A stretch of DNA of 64,000 bases, taken from NCBI RefSeq assembly GCF_003576645.1, contig NC_044919.1, positions 21,798,667 to 21,862,666 of the forward strand, given 5' to 3'. The stretch comes from Ipomoea triloba. Taxonomy: Eukaryota > Streptophyta > Magnoliopsida > Solanales > Convolvulaceae. Below are positions 1-11,009 of the stretch, in pieces. The position numbers and the translations under genes were made by a program. Positions within the stretch are counted from its first letter, which is position 1. The number at the start of each line of letters is the position of its first letter. Under the pieces are notes generated by a model. That model was not told the origin of the DNA. It was given only the letters and a program-made list of their open reading frames with translations, and did not search any database.

Positions 1-85
1 TTTTCCCCCCCCCCCCCCCCCCCCGCCGCGGGCCGCGGGCTTGGCGGGGCGGGCCTGGCGGGCCACGGGCTACCCGCCCAATAAT
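1..85. repeat. GC-rich low-complexity edge (possible hAT terminus)
   Basis: A run of about 20 C is followed by alternating CCGCGGGC-type words, then abrupt AT-rich DNA. Similar GC-rich words recur at 29080-29195 next to a poly-A run. Such subterminal GGGCC/GGCCC clusters are known from Ac-like hAT transposons, but no terminal repeat or target duplication can be seen here, so the assignment is weak. Confidence 0.3.
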
Positions 86-194
86 AGTGTAGTACGTATA
101 TATATAATATATAATCTATCTAAATATAAATATACTATAAATATATAAATATATAATTATCTAATCTAATCCCAATTTCCCCAAACCCTAGCCC

Positions 195-345
195 CCTCTC
201 TCACTCTCGTGATTCTCGTATCTACCTCTCTCACTCTCTTCTCTGCCTCTGCCTCTCTCACTCTCTTCTCTGCCACTCTCACTCTCTTCTCTGCCTCTGC
301 CTCTCTCACTCTCTTCTCTACCTCTGCCTCTCTCACTCTCTTCGC
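195..345. repeat. CT-rich minisatellite
   Basis: About five imperfect copies of a 25-28 bp unit of the form CTCTCTCACTCTCTTCTCTG plus a short CCTCTGC tail. It lies in a gene-free stretch (86-850) that otherwise holds AT-rich DNA, a 21-bp direct repeat at 481-501 and 583-603, and T-rich tracts near 625-690. Such pyrimidine-rich blocks are common in plant 5' leaders, but no supported ORF follows. Confidence 0.75.
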
Positions 346-850
346 TTAGTTATTGCCCTCGTCCACCGCTTCGCGAACCAGACGCCATCGCGCCGCCTCC
401 GACTGAATTGAACCAGTGAACTAGACCTCTGCCTCTCTCCACTGTGAACCAGCGAATCAGACCTCCGCCTCTATCCACCGTGAACCAGCGACCGGAGCTC
501 CTCAGACTGCCGCGCCACCGCCTCTCTCCCAGATTCCCAGTCTTCACTCTGGCACACTACCGATCGGTCCACCGTGAAGTCGTGAACCAGCGACCGGAGC
601 TCCATGCCTCCATAGACATTTATACTGCTTTTTTTTTAGACATTTATACTAGTTTTCTTTTTTATTTTTATTTTTATTTTTATTTTAAAGAAGATGAATT
701 AATCTAGAAGTCATGGAATTAAATCTTATATAGGTCATGTATTCGTCATATTCATTATTTTTGTTTCTTAGATTTTGGAACAGAATATTCATCCGTGTTG
801 TTATTTTTACCCTTAAAAACAAAAGCAAGAAAAAATCAATCGTTATACCC

Positions 851-965
851 TGCACCACGGTGCACATAGCAATGTGCACCACGTACGTAAAACGACGTCG
901 TTTTGGTGTTAGTGGACGCGGACGCGAATGACTTCAGGGAATTCATTATCTATAATACACATAAT
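851..965. mobile_element. Fragment of a MULE-like terminal inverted repeat
   Basis: This is the reverse complement of 63901-64000 with only a few changes. It starts with GCACCACGGTGCAC, runs through the palindrome AAAACGACGTCGTTTT (about 892-907) and continues into a GACGCGGACGCGAATGA segment. After about 100 bp it stops and joins a hAT-type MITE. It is therefore one end of the element family seen complete or nearly so at 63304-64000. Confidence 0.8.
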
Positions 966-1415
966 TGCGCCTAGGCGCTAGGCGGCTGGTGGCCGCGGCG
1001 AGGAAGGCCGGAATCAGCCTCCTCCCCCTTTTTTTTTTCACTGGAAGTAGAGAAGAAATCGACGCCCTCTACGGTTGTACTACATGCGGCGACTAAGAGA
1101 GACTAAAAGAGATGCCGGATGGTCACTACCGCCTTTGTTTGAGGTAACCATAGCCACCACCAGCCGAACTGTGGGATGGTCACCGCCGCCACTGCCCGTC
1201 ACCATTGCCGCCGATCTAGAGGTGGGAGGTTGGAGGTTTCCGGCGAAGGATAGCGCAGCTTGGAGTTGTGAGATTTGCGAGGCTTTGTGAGATTTGTGAG
1301 ATCGCCGATATGAGTTCTATGTTTTCAGTTCTAAGATCTGTGTGAGTTGTGAGATTTGTGAGCTTTAAAAATAAAATAAAATTAAATCGGGCACCTAGCG
1401 TCTTTTTCAACCTTG
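966..1415. mobile_element. 5'-truncated hAT MITE (CGCCTAGGCG family)
   Basis: The right end reads inward as CAAGGTTGAAAAAGACGC, the same terminal repeat as the element at 32546-33224. The left part carries the subterminal CGCCTAGGCGCTAGGCGG motif but lacks the CAAGGTTG terminus, because it abuts the MULE fragment at about 965. No target duplication can be read. The 71-codon open frame inside (1075-1290) has no recognisable domain and is probably not a gene. Confidence 0.7.
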
Positions 1416-2429
1416 CTACAAAGACAATCCAATAGTTTATTTTTGCCAAAGAATTTTAAGCCAATACTCAAAAAGGTTAGTACCAATATTTTTGTTCTCT
1501 ATTAATAAAAATGGATTGTGGGTTTAGACACTTGATGACGACGCCGACAATAACAACAACAAAAATAATAATAATTTTTATAGTAAATCACTTTAAATTA
1601 TTAAAATTGAAAATAATTAATAAAAATTGTTTTAGATTATATAATTTAATAAGAGTTAAATAAACGAAAATAATTATCTTATGTACTTAAAAAAAATATA
1701 GATGATACCTAAAGTTTATAATTATTTATTAATAAGAGTTTATCATCTTGTTATATTTAACTGTTAAAATAACACAATACACTCGTACCCTTAAATGTCA
1801 TTTTACATTCATTCAACTACTAGTAAACAACTAATTTACAAAACAATTTTTTTATAACCAGCTAATTCAACCAATTAACACAACCAACCATCAACTACTG
1901 ACTAAACCAATTAGCTATCAGCTGATAGCTATCAACCGTTTGCCAAATACGCCTAAAAATTATTCTCACCTAATCCATTCTAGCTCTACTCTATATTCTT
2001 TCTAGCTATGTTGTGTCTTCTAGATTAGTAGGTCCATTGATGCGTAATTGCTTCCAACATACATAAAATTTTCTGATTACAACACTTCTTACAAGGACAC
2101 AAGAACCTCCCATTACAATTTGGAAGGTTTTTCTATGCAAATTCTTAAAATTTTTTAAATCCGTCTTCGTATTCATCACTAATTCGTGAAGCATTCATCC
2201 AACTTTTATCCATCACAAGGCAATCTAAAATAATATTAATCCTAATTAATCTTTAAGTTAACACTAATTCAACAAATCCTATAATAATAACAAACAAAAA
2301 GAATTTAAACATAGACAACGATGTGGCTAATCACCAGATGAATAATAAAAAGCCAAAAGCATTAATTTCTAAAATTTAAACTATAATAACATTAATTCCT
2401 AAACTTAAATTATACATTGTTGTTTCTTT
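1416..2429. other. AT-rich intergenic DNA
   Basis: No gene is supported. Between about 1838 and 1960 there is a patch with AGCTGATAGCT-type inverted words and CCGTTTGCCAAATACGCC, reminiscent of plant DNA-transposon ends, but no matching second end was found. Confidence 0.5.
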
Positions 2430-4926
2430 GTGAAGGATCTTTTAACCAAGGCTGTCCTGTTTAGAGGTCAGGCGTCCCGTGGTTTATATTCGTGGCATGT
2501 GTCTTGTCAAAGCCTTGTTGCGTTAGTTGCTAATCGTGTGTCACCCTCTGTTTGCCATAATCGGTTGGGTCACCCTCATATTCATGTCTTACGTCAAATT
2601 TTAAATTCTTGCTCAGTTAATTCTTCTAGTATTTCTAGTATTTCGTCATTGTGTTATGCTCGTCAATTAGGAAAATCTTTGCGATTTCCTTTACCTCATG
2701 TTTAAACATCTAGTTCGTATGTTTTATAATTAATTTATACAGATATTTTGGGGCCCGCCACTTTTACTTTCTTCCACTGGTTATAAATACTTTGTCTTGT
2801 TTTTCGATGACAATACTCGTTACGTTTGGTTTTTTCCTACGCGTGCTAAAACTGATTTATATGCAATATTTGATCAGTTTCATTCTCTTGTTGAGCGCTC
2901 TTTCAATTCGCAAGATTGTTTCTGTTCAATCAGATTTAGGGGGTGAGTACAAAAAGTTGCATAATACTTTATCTTCTCTTGGGATTAGTCATAGGCAATC
3001 TTGCGCATATACCCATGAACAAAATGGTTAGGTAGAACGCTGTCATTGTCATATTGTAGAGACTAACCTTGCCTTAATGGTTCAAGCCTTGGTTCCTACT
3101 TGTTTCTGGAATTATGCATTCAAAACTACGGTTTATTTAATAAATAGGATGCCCACTCGTGTGTTAAATAATGATAGTTCGCATTTTCATATTCATCATT
3201 CTCATCCATCTTATTCTTTTTTTTGTGTGTTTTTGTTTGCCTCTGTTATCCTTTGTTGGGTCCGTAGAACCGTCACAAATTATAGTTTTGTTCCTTTCTG
3301 TGCGTCTTTCTAGGCTATACAAATTCTTTTCATGGCTACCGTAGTGTGGATCTCGCTACTAATAAGGTTTTCGTCTGTCACCATGTGTGGTTTGATGAAT
3401 CCGCTTATCCACTTACAAGTTGTGTGGGCCTTAGTTTTTCAGGTTGGTATTCCGGAACCCACGTGCTACTCACAAGCTGTGTTGTTTCCCAGGTGGCGTG
3501 AGGTTATGAACCTTGAACTTAATGCCTTTTTGCAGAACCAGACTTAGAGGTTGGTTCCATTTATGCCTTAGATGAATGTAATCGGGTGTAAATGGGTTTT
3601 CCATACAAAGCAGAAGGTTGATGGAATGATAGAGCGGTATAAAGCCCATTTAGTTGCCAAGGGCTTCAATCAATTAGTTGGTATCAATTTTTTTGAGACG
3701 TTTAGTACGGTGGTTAAGCCTACCATTGTTAGGTTGCTGCTTTCTCTGGCTGTTTCACATGATTAGGCTATTAGGTAGTTGGATGTCCATAACGCGTTCT
3801 TGAATGGTACTCTTGTCAAAATTGTTTAGATACGCCAACAGCCAGATTATGAGGACAAGGCTACACTCTTTCTTGGTTTCAGTTGGTTTTAGTCCGTCTA
3901 AGACTGATGTATCTTTATTTATCTATTCTCATGGTTTTGTTCAACTATATTTACTTGTCTATGTAGATGATATTCTGGTGATGGGGTCTGACTCGGCTCG
4001 CGTATCTAATCTTGTTGCCAAGATGGCATCATGATGGCATCTGAGTTTAAAATTCATGACATGGGTACACCTTCTGTTTTTTCTCTTGGCATTGAGACTA
4101 TTCCAGATCATAGTGGTTTGCTTCTCTCTCAACAACGGTATATGAAAGATATTCTCAAGCGTGCGAGCATGGTTGATTGTAAAGCTCTCACTATACCTGT
4201 GTCTCTGTCTCGTGCTGATGATAGTCTTGAAGTTCTTCATGCTGATCCCACACAGTACTGTAGTCTGGCTGGAGCTCTACAGTACCTTACGATCACAAGC
4301 CCTGATTTATCCTTCGTAGTGAATAAGTTGTGTTAGGACATGCATGCTCCTAATACTGTGCACTAGGGTCTGCTTAAACACGTGCTCCATTACGTTAAAG
4401 GTACTCTTCACTTTGGTCTACATATCAGTAAAGCATCTTTTGTTGATATACATGCATTCTCGAATTCAGATTGGGTTAGCAATCCGGATGATCGGAAGTC
4501 TACCAACGACTTTGCGGTTTTCTTGGGTAATAACTTGGTTTCTTGGACTTGTCGAAAGCAACGTGCTATGGCTCATTCTTCTACGAAGCTGAGTACAAGG
4601 CATTGGCTGATGTGTCTACAAAGGTAACTTGGTTGGTTTCTCTTTTAAAAGAGCTTGGTTTGTGTCCTTCGGCCCCACCCAAGTTGTGGTGTGGTAACTT
4701 AGGAGCCACTTACTTGTGTCCTAATCCGGTGCTTCATGCACGAATAAAGCATGTTGAGATAGATTATCACTTTGTTTGTTATAAAGCAGCTAAGAAAGAA
4801 TCGCGGGTTCATTTTATTTCTTTGAAAGATCAACTGGAAGATATCTTCATTAAGGTTATCTCCAGTTCACAATTCGCATTTCTCAACTACAAGCTCAATA
4901 TTGTTGCTCAACAACCTTGTGCTTGA
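2430..4926 (+). pseudogene. Decayed Copia (RE1/Ale-like) pol polyprotein
   Basis: A chain of same-direction fragments preserves the domain order of a Copia polyprotein. These are a GAG-pre-integrase zinc region (about 2430-2700, CHNRLGHPHIHVL), integrase core (about 2790-3170), reverse transcriptase start (about 3572, IGCKWVFHTKQ), RT active site YVDD (about 3957-3970), then Copia RNase H (about 4382-4926, AEYKALADVS and KHVEIDYHF). Many stops and frameshifts separate the pieces, and gag plus protease are missing at the 5' side, so the copy is dead and 5'-truncated. A purine-rich tract follows the stop directly. The fragment at 44745-45843 belongs to the same lineage. Confidence 0.9.
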
Positions 4927-5044
4927 GGGGGAGTGTTAGGAATCTATTAGTTGTGCTACGTTATATTAGAACTCGTCTTTTGTACTCTTAATTATCTCTG
5001 TGCAGTTCCTTGTTAATGATTATTCAGAACTTCTAATCCTCATC
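4924..5044 (+). repeat. Polypurine tract and start of 3' LTR
   Basis: TGAGGGGGAG at 4924-4933 is a typical Copia polypurine tract. The LTR starts right after it with TGTTAGGAATC at 4934. The end of the LTR is not certain, because no second LTR copy exists in the window; the given end is only a candidate (a CA near 5044). Confidence 0.6.
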
Positions 5045-6169
5045 ATTTTAATACCTCACCTTATGTATCTGTTAAAATCTAATGTTGATGTAAGGATAAA
5101 TTTAAAATTCGATCATTTTCTTCCCCCAAAACATAAGTCAAATAAGTATATAATTGAGAATGAAATACACTAAGTATTTGCGCTACACAAAAATGTCGAG
5201 AGAAAATATTATAGTACTAGAAAGCAAGATTTTCTTGTACTGGAAAATTTCTGATGGTAATTGCACATGGCATTTTACTCTCATCAATCCAAATGGTATC
5301 CATGGACTCACCTTTACAACTCCCAGCCTGAATTCATTCATCCAAAAACATCATTCGTTCATCCTCTTGATTTTCTTGTACTAAACAACAATGGAAAAAT
5401 ATCTAGGACCTCTCGCGTAGTAAACGTTAAGAATGTTTGTACTACTTGAAAATTCCACCTCTACATTAAATATTGCGCATTTTGTTCTTGTGTGGATTCT
5501 CATGTTTAAATTCTTGAACTGGATTCATATTGGCTCCCTTAGCTTGTCGTGCTGAGTTCTAGTATTCTATGCTTTTTAATGGTGAGATCAAAATTATAGG
5601 CCATGAAACTGATGACGGAAATCATTAGAGAGTAACTGGAAATAATGTTGAAGTAGATAGAACACTAGTTCACGGGATCATGGTAGACAATGATGAGGCT
5701 CTAAATGTATGGCACCAGAAAAGTTTTTGACGAGATGTGAAAATGGCTGAAGTCGGCTTATTTTCTCGACAATAACGAGTTTCTTAGTCGCACCAATTTG
5801 AATCATGATATTTGAATACAATCTAATGTAGTTGAAGTTGTAACCATTTCTTACATATGATTGTAATATACTCCGTATATAATTTTCCTTCTTTGTCATC
5901 TTTGTAATTTCATGCAATTGAATTTTCAAATTTGCATTTACATCAACATTATTAGATTTTAATTGATACATAAGATGATGAACTAAAATGACCACTATGC
6001 GAATAATTTAGGAACTAAATTGGATATGATCACCCTTATAATTAATTATTAAAGTATTGAGTTTACCATTATACCCCAATTTATGGATTAAAAATGTTAT
6101 TTTTGCTTAACTATTATGAATTGATTGATGATCCTAATAAATTAATAAGATGAAGAAATACTATTAAAG

Positions 6170-6202
<33 letters not shown>

Positions 6203-6658
6203 AAAGTTAATGCAGTAATGGGCAGATTATGTTTCCACCGTCCTGCTGGTTTGGTCCTGGAAAATGACAACTCATTAATATTTTCATGTTGCTTGTTTTT
6301 GGAGGCTAGCTTCACAACTCACAACCTTTTCAAACAAAGGACTCCCATCTACCAAAATTGTACGTTTTCTAACCCACAATGGAGTTCATGAAATCATGCA
6401 TGGGTCTTCAAATGTCCTATGCATTCATGTAAAGGTGGAGCCTGGATCCAAATTGGCTAGGGCCGGGACACCATGGTGCGAGAAGTATATGTGTATGTTT
6501 CTTCCCTCTTTCATTTTTTACCAATTTATCATACATTCACTTTTCACTTTTATATCACCGACACAATCTTCACTTTGTAAATTATATCTTAAATTAGTGT
6601 ATAAGTTTTACTTTTGAGCAAATAATATATTCATGTTAAAATATAAGTGTTAATAAGG
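5045..6658. other. AT-rich intergenic DNA
   Basis: No supported gene. It contains a (TA)n-(GA)n microsatellite at about 6171-6201. Short open frames (for example near 5154-5449 and 5678-5995) lack recognisable domains. Confidence 0.5.
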
Positions 6659-6820
6659 GCCAAGGACCTTGTGGTCCAGTGGCATCAAACCTTTTCCTTT
6701 ATACGGGAGGTGGTGGGTTTGAGCCTCTTAATAGGTTAGGTTGAGAAAGTAGTTATGAACAGATACTGCATTGTAATAGAGTTAGTAGTATTCAAAAGAA
6801 AGCTTTTATAAGTGTAAAAT
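6659..6820 (+). mobile_element. tRNA-derived SINE
   Basis: A box A-like TGGTCCAGTGGC (about 6673-6684) and box B-like GGTTTGAGCC (about 6716-6725) lie at the spacing of an internal RNA polymerase III promoter, as in plant SINEs. A tRNA-unrelated body follows. The ends are approximate and no target duplication was resolved. The next 300 bases to 7139 are AT-rich with no gene. Confidence 0.6.
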
Positions 6821-7139
6821 AACATATTTAAATTTTTATTTTTTTTTTGAAAATATTGTTTTTTTAATTTTTTAAAATTTTAAGGATGGAAATATGTCTG
6901 ATTGCCAAAAGATTTTGTAAGTGCTCCACAGTTTCATGTACGTAGTCTTATCTTTCAAAGTCCTAGTTTCTTTGGCATTTTAATAGTGTAATATATAATC
7001 TCTGATCTACACGATCTTTAACGAATAATAAGTGTAACATTTTCATAGCTCATGTATTAAATTGTTTCAAATTTATCACATGATCCGTATATTTATTTTC
7101 CTCTTAAACAATAAGCGAGATCCTAAAAATACTCTCTTT

Positions 7140-7354
7140 TGATGGTTGAACCAGACTCAAACCACCAAGAATTAGTATTAACTTCTGATGATTTGAAGCA
7201 TAGAAAAGAAGATGAAATATTACCTTTCTGGGACATCCATTTTTTAAACTTTGTACAATCTTTCTTCATGTTTCCATTCTTTTTACAAAAGAAACACTTC
7301 TGTACCTTTTTAATGTCGGCGTATGGGGTCCTTAGACTTTGTTGTGGCCACTAA
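7140..7354 (-). pseudogene. Copia B gag-protease junction remnant
   Basis: Nucleotide sequence matches 23040-23255 of Copia A, including the stretch that in A encodes the linker just before the DSGA protease motif. Indels break the frame. It marks the 3' break of the element. Confidence 0.65.
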
Positions 7355-7447
7355 AATCCTCTCACCAAGCTCAAATATAAGCCGTTGTTCCTATTGTACA
7401 CACATGGTTATCAATTCATTTTATGTATGTTGACCAATCCTTTGTTA

Positions 7448-7895
7448 TCAATTGATAGACCGATCCACTTTATGTATGTTGTAGGAAATCTTAGAGGGGT
7501 TGTATTCCTGAGGAAGGGTATTAAGTGAAAAATGCACCACAAAAGTATCTGGTAAAATGATTTCCAACTTTTTTAGTTGAGTCGCAATATCCCTTACTTG
7601 CATAATGTGTTTACGCATGCCTTTAACAGTTGAAAGACGAAGATTGATAAAACTCATTATAGAGTACATGCCAAAGATTTCTTTGAGTCAATAAATTGAT
7701 CATCAATGGCTTTGAGCAAAGGCTTAGCTTTCCCAATGTTCTCAAGGGAACCACGAACTTCTTCGGAAATTTTTGACTTAATGAGGTACAACTTAGCCGA
7801 TTGGATCTCTCCCATCGTGCGCGAAGCTCCCTAGCTACCCCAGTGCTTTCTACATTAACCTCAGAAGGTTTCTCATGCAGAACAACATAATCCAA
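7448..7895 (-). pseudogene. Copia B gag remnant
   Basis: Two overlapping minus-strand frames correspond to the capsid part of Copia A gag (23178-23767). The recognisable words are ERSNRL, INLRLSTVKG and KHIMQVRDIATQLKKLE, typical of the Copia gag (UBN2-like) family. The frame breaks near 7640 and the gag start lies upstream at about 7970. Non-functional. Confidence 0.8.
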
Positions 7896-8553
7896 CTCTA
7901 ATAATCCTAAATGTACGAGAATAGCATCTTTCCACTCTTTGTGGTTATCGTCGTTAAGTACAGGAACATCAATTGTTATTGTATGAGCAACATGTAGAGT
8001 TTTTGTAAAGAATAATAATGAAGGCTTGATTAGAATTTTCGAGGCACATAATGGAGAGAGAAATTAAAGTATATAATACTACCAATGTAAATTATGCAAA
8101 AGACAGACTCGAATGCTATAAAAATTGCATGTGGGTTAAATTTTTATGCATAATGAATATATCAAAACTGAATGGTGGAAAGTGGAAACGGAATGGGTAC
8201 GCTTTGGGTTTGGTTTTTTCACCCTAAATGGCAAATCTAACAAAGTATATGCCGGTACATAATCCCTGTGGGCAAATTATGATCATAGTTTACTATTTCA
8301 TCCTAATTAACCCTACAAATATAACATAATTGCTCGTGGGCTAAATTTTGTCATATTACGCATAGTTAACTACAAGGTTCTTGCCTAAACTTTATGTGAG
8401 TAAAACTTAATATGTAATTGCAGTAAATTAAAGATGTTGTGGCTACTCTTTAATTGACACAAACAAAACATAATCACAGTGACAAGGGTATTTAAAGCCT
8501 AACAAACAAATTAAACCAAAACATGATAGACAATCCTTAGGCATACTCCTAGG

Positions 8554-9101
8554 CAGTGTTGCAAAAATCCCGCCTAGGCGTCGATTAATCCCCGCCTAGG
8601 CGCTAGGCGCTGGTGGACCGCCTAGCGTATCACATTAAATAGTGGTCTAGGCGGCTAGCCGGCTAGGCGACCGCCTAGGCCGCCTAAGCTCCGCCTAGGC
8701 CGCCAAAGAACCGCCTAGGCCGCTTAGGCGCTAACCGCCTAGGCGTCGACTAGATCGACTAGGCACCGACTAGGCCTTCTAGTAGGTCGATTAACTATTG
8801 TTCTTTTTTTTTAAATGGTTTATTTCACTCAAAACAACATCGTTTTGCGCGAAATAATCCTAAATTGTACAAAGTTTAGATATTTTTAGGTTAATATTTA
8901 ATATTTTAGTATTAACTATTAAAGTATTATATAATTTATAATTATTAGTCTTTAAAAAAATTAAAAATACTTAAACAAATTTTTAAAAAATAAAAAATAA
9001 AATAAAAAAATACACGGACGCCTAGGCGCTGATTAATCCCCGGCTAGGCGCTAGGCGCTCCCCGAGTCCCTAGGGAGCGCCTAGCGATTTTTTCAACTAT
9101 G
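8554..9101. mobile_element. hAT MITE with 8-bp target duplication
   Basis: The 548-bp element starts CAGTGTTGCAAAAATC and ends with the complement of CATAGTTGAAAAAATC. It is flanked by the direct repeat CTCCTAGG (8546-8553 and 9102-9109), the 8-bp duplication expected of hAT transposition. Subterminal zones carry about a dozen CCGCCTAGGC-type palindromic words. No transposase frame is present, so it is non-autonomous. The paralogous Copia A leader at about 24340-24360 lacks the insertion and serves as an empty site. Confidence 0.92.
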
Positions 9102-10334
9102 CTCCTAGGAAAGTTGGTCGGGACAAAGCCTTATTAAAAACCAACTCCTTAAACAGAGTAACGTCGCAAGGGGACTAGTAGCAACAAGACTTTTAAGCCT
9201 GGGCCATAGAACTAGTATTCCTCCCCAAGAAACTTCCCTAATTCATGTGTTATCATATTTGAAGTAAAATCGTTTGGTTGATCTATATATAAGAATGTAG
9301 ATTCACCTATGGATAAAACTTTAAATAGGGTAATACTATGAATATTTTATGTACTTTATGTACTTTAAGTTCTTTAGAAAAAGCACGAATGGAGTAATAA
9401 CTTAAGAGTAAGAATATGCGTAATCTATCCTTTAAAGGCACTAAATTCACTTAAAAAGTACTAAATCATGCTTAATAGGCATTTAATTCAAACCTAAAAG
9501 GCTCTAAATTTATTCTTAAAGAACATACTTTTCTAAAAGCATAATTATAATAGTCAAATAATTATTACAATAAAGAGATATATATAGCATGCTCAGATTA
9601 TGCATATTACTAACTAATACTCAAGAATTAAATTGCAATACTTAAGAAAATTTAATTTGAAAAAAATTATTAAATTAAAAATTCAACTGAAAAATTAATA
9701 CAGAATAATTATTCAAAGTTGAATAATAATTTAATAATATACTTAATAAAATTCAATTGGATAGTTAGTTTAGAAGAAGTCTAAAATATAATGAAGTTAA
9801 TAAACTGAAGGACGCCAAAAATCAAAACAAGCCTAGATTATTTATTTAATTTTTTAATTTTATAAAGGAGCCCATGTCTGGCCGCATTTGGCAAGACCCG
9901 GGCCAACATCTTATAGCCTCATCATCTTCTTCATTCAGTAGACCTAGCAGCTAGAGTAACAGTACAGTGACGAACAGTTAGCAGTAGCCAGCATCATATG
10001 AAAATGGAGGAAGGCAAAAGTATCATAACCGGGAAAACCTCAGCGATGCCCCCGCGCGGTGACAACGTCGCCACCAACTGCCTAGCTCAGCTGCGTCGCA
10101 AACCAATCCAGCCGAAGACGTTCTTTGCGTCGCCGTCAATTCATCTCCATCACCGAAAAAAGAAGCTCCATTGTTGATGGCAACTGAAGGAAGAATGGCC
10201 GGATTTTTTGTATGGAAATTGCTGGCGTTTTCCACCGTCAACAACAGCTGCCAACGTTCGAATGAAGATTGGGGTCCAAAAAAGGGCGAAGTAAAGGAAT
10301 ATCCAATTGAAAAAAAAATTGTTTCTTAATGCAG

Positions 10335-10337
<3 letters not shown>

Positions 10338-10384
<47 letters not shown>
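10338..10384. repeat. (TA)n microsatellite
   Basis: An uninterrupted AT dinucleotide run inside the Copia B leader. Confidence 0.95.
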
Positions 10385-10391
<7 letters not shown>

Positions 10392-10524
10392 CAGCAGCCC
10401 AAACGAATATAATTACAAAAAAAAACAAATTCACATATGTTATCTCAATTATACAGCAATGTATACAATATATGTAAATAATATATTTAAGCAATTTAAT
10501 AGAACCATATAGAGATTTTATAGG

Positions 10525-10534
10525 CTCTGATACC
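10525..10534 (-). promoter_or_regulatory. Primer-binding site of Copia B
   Basis: On the minus strand GGTATCAGAG lies 3 nt inside the LTR end. This matches the 3' end of initiator-methionine tRNA (TGGTATCAGAGC), with the first T changed to C. Confidence 0.75.
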
Positions 10535-10537
10535 GAC

Positions 10538-11009
10538 TGTTAGAATAATTATGTCACATGAAATCATTAATATGTGACAATAAGGATCGTACTAACCTCC
10601 AACCATAGCTTTGAGTTAATGACGATTGAGTGATCTGGACTACTGCAAAGTTTACGTAAGTATTTTATCTCTCACTTCTATTTAGTTCTCTCTATATGGT
10701 GTATGAGAAATGTAATGTGATCAGTGAGAGGATTGATAACCTTAAATAACCACGATCCATCATTGTGGTAGTTGTATATTATTATGACTCCTAAACGCTA
10801 AGCAGATTCCTAATCATAAATGAAGTCTAGCTATTAGTGTATTAGTACTATTACACCACATAACAAATACTTAATATATATTAACATAACTTATCCTGAT
10901 GTAGTAATAGTAGTAGTAATAGTAATATTAATATTAATAGTAATAGTAATAACAACAATAACAACAACAACAACAATAATAATAATAATAATAATAGGAA
11001 AACATTAAA
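10538..11009 (-). repeat. 5' LTR of Copia B
   Basis: It starts TGTTAGAATAATTATG and ends near GGAAAACATTA, collinear with both LTRs of Copia A. It is expanded by an AAT/AAC trinucleotide array at about 10905-10997. The outer end is blurred (A-rich instead of TTACA), and no target duplication can be checked because the other LTR is missing. Confidence 0.8.

Larger units (their letters stand above)
7140..11009 (-). mobile_element. Copia element B, 5' half only
   Basis: Read on the minus strand: 5' LTR (11009-10538), tRNA-iMet primer-binding site, a 2.5-kb non-coding leader, gag remains and the start of the protease region. It then ends at about 7140. Every part is collinear with Copia element A (19086-26275). 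Everything after the protease region, including pol and the 3' LTR, is absent. A hAT MITE sits in the leader at 8554-9101. Confidence 0.85.

Noticed and set aside
6659..6740. True tRNA gene
   Set aside because: Box A and B are present, but no cloverleaf or acceptor stem can be folded and a tRNA-unrelated body follows; a SINE fits better.
10150..10494. 114-codon minus-strand open frame with poly-Ile/Tyr
   Set aside because: It is created by the (TA)n microsatellite in the Copia B leader.
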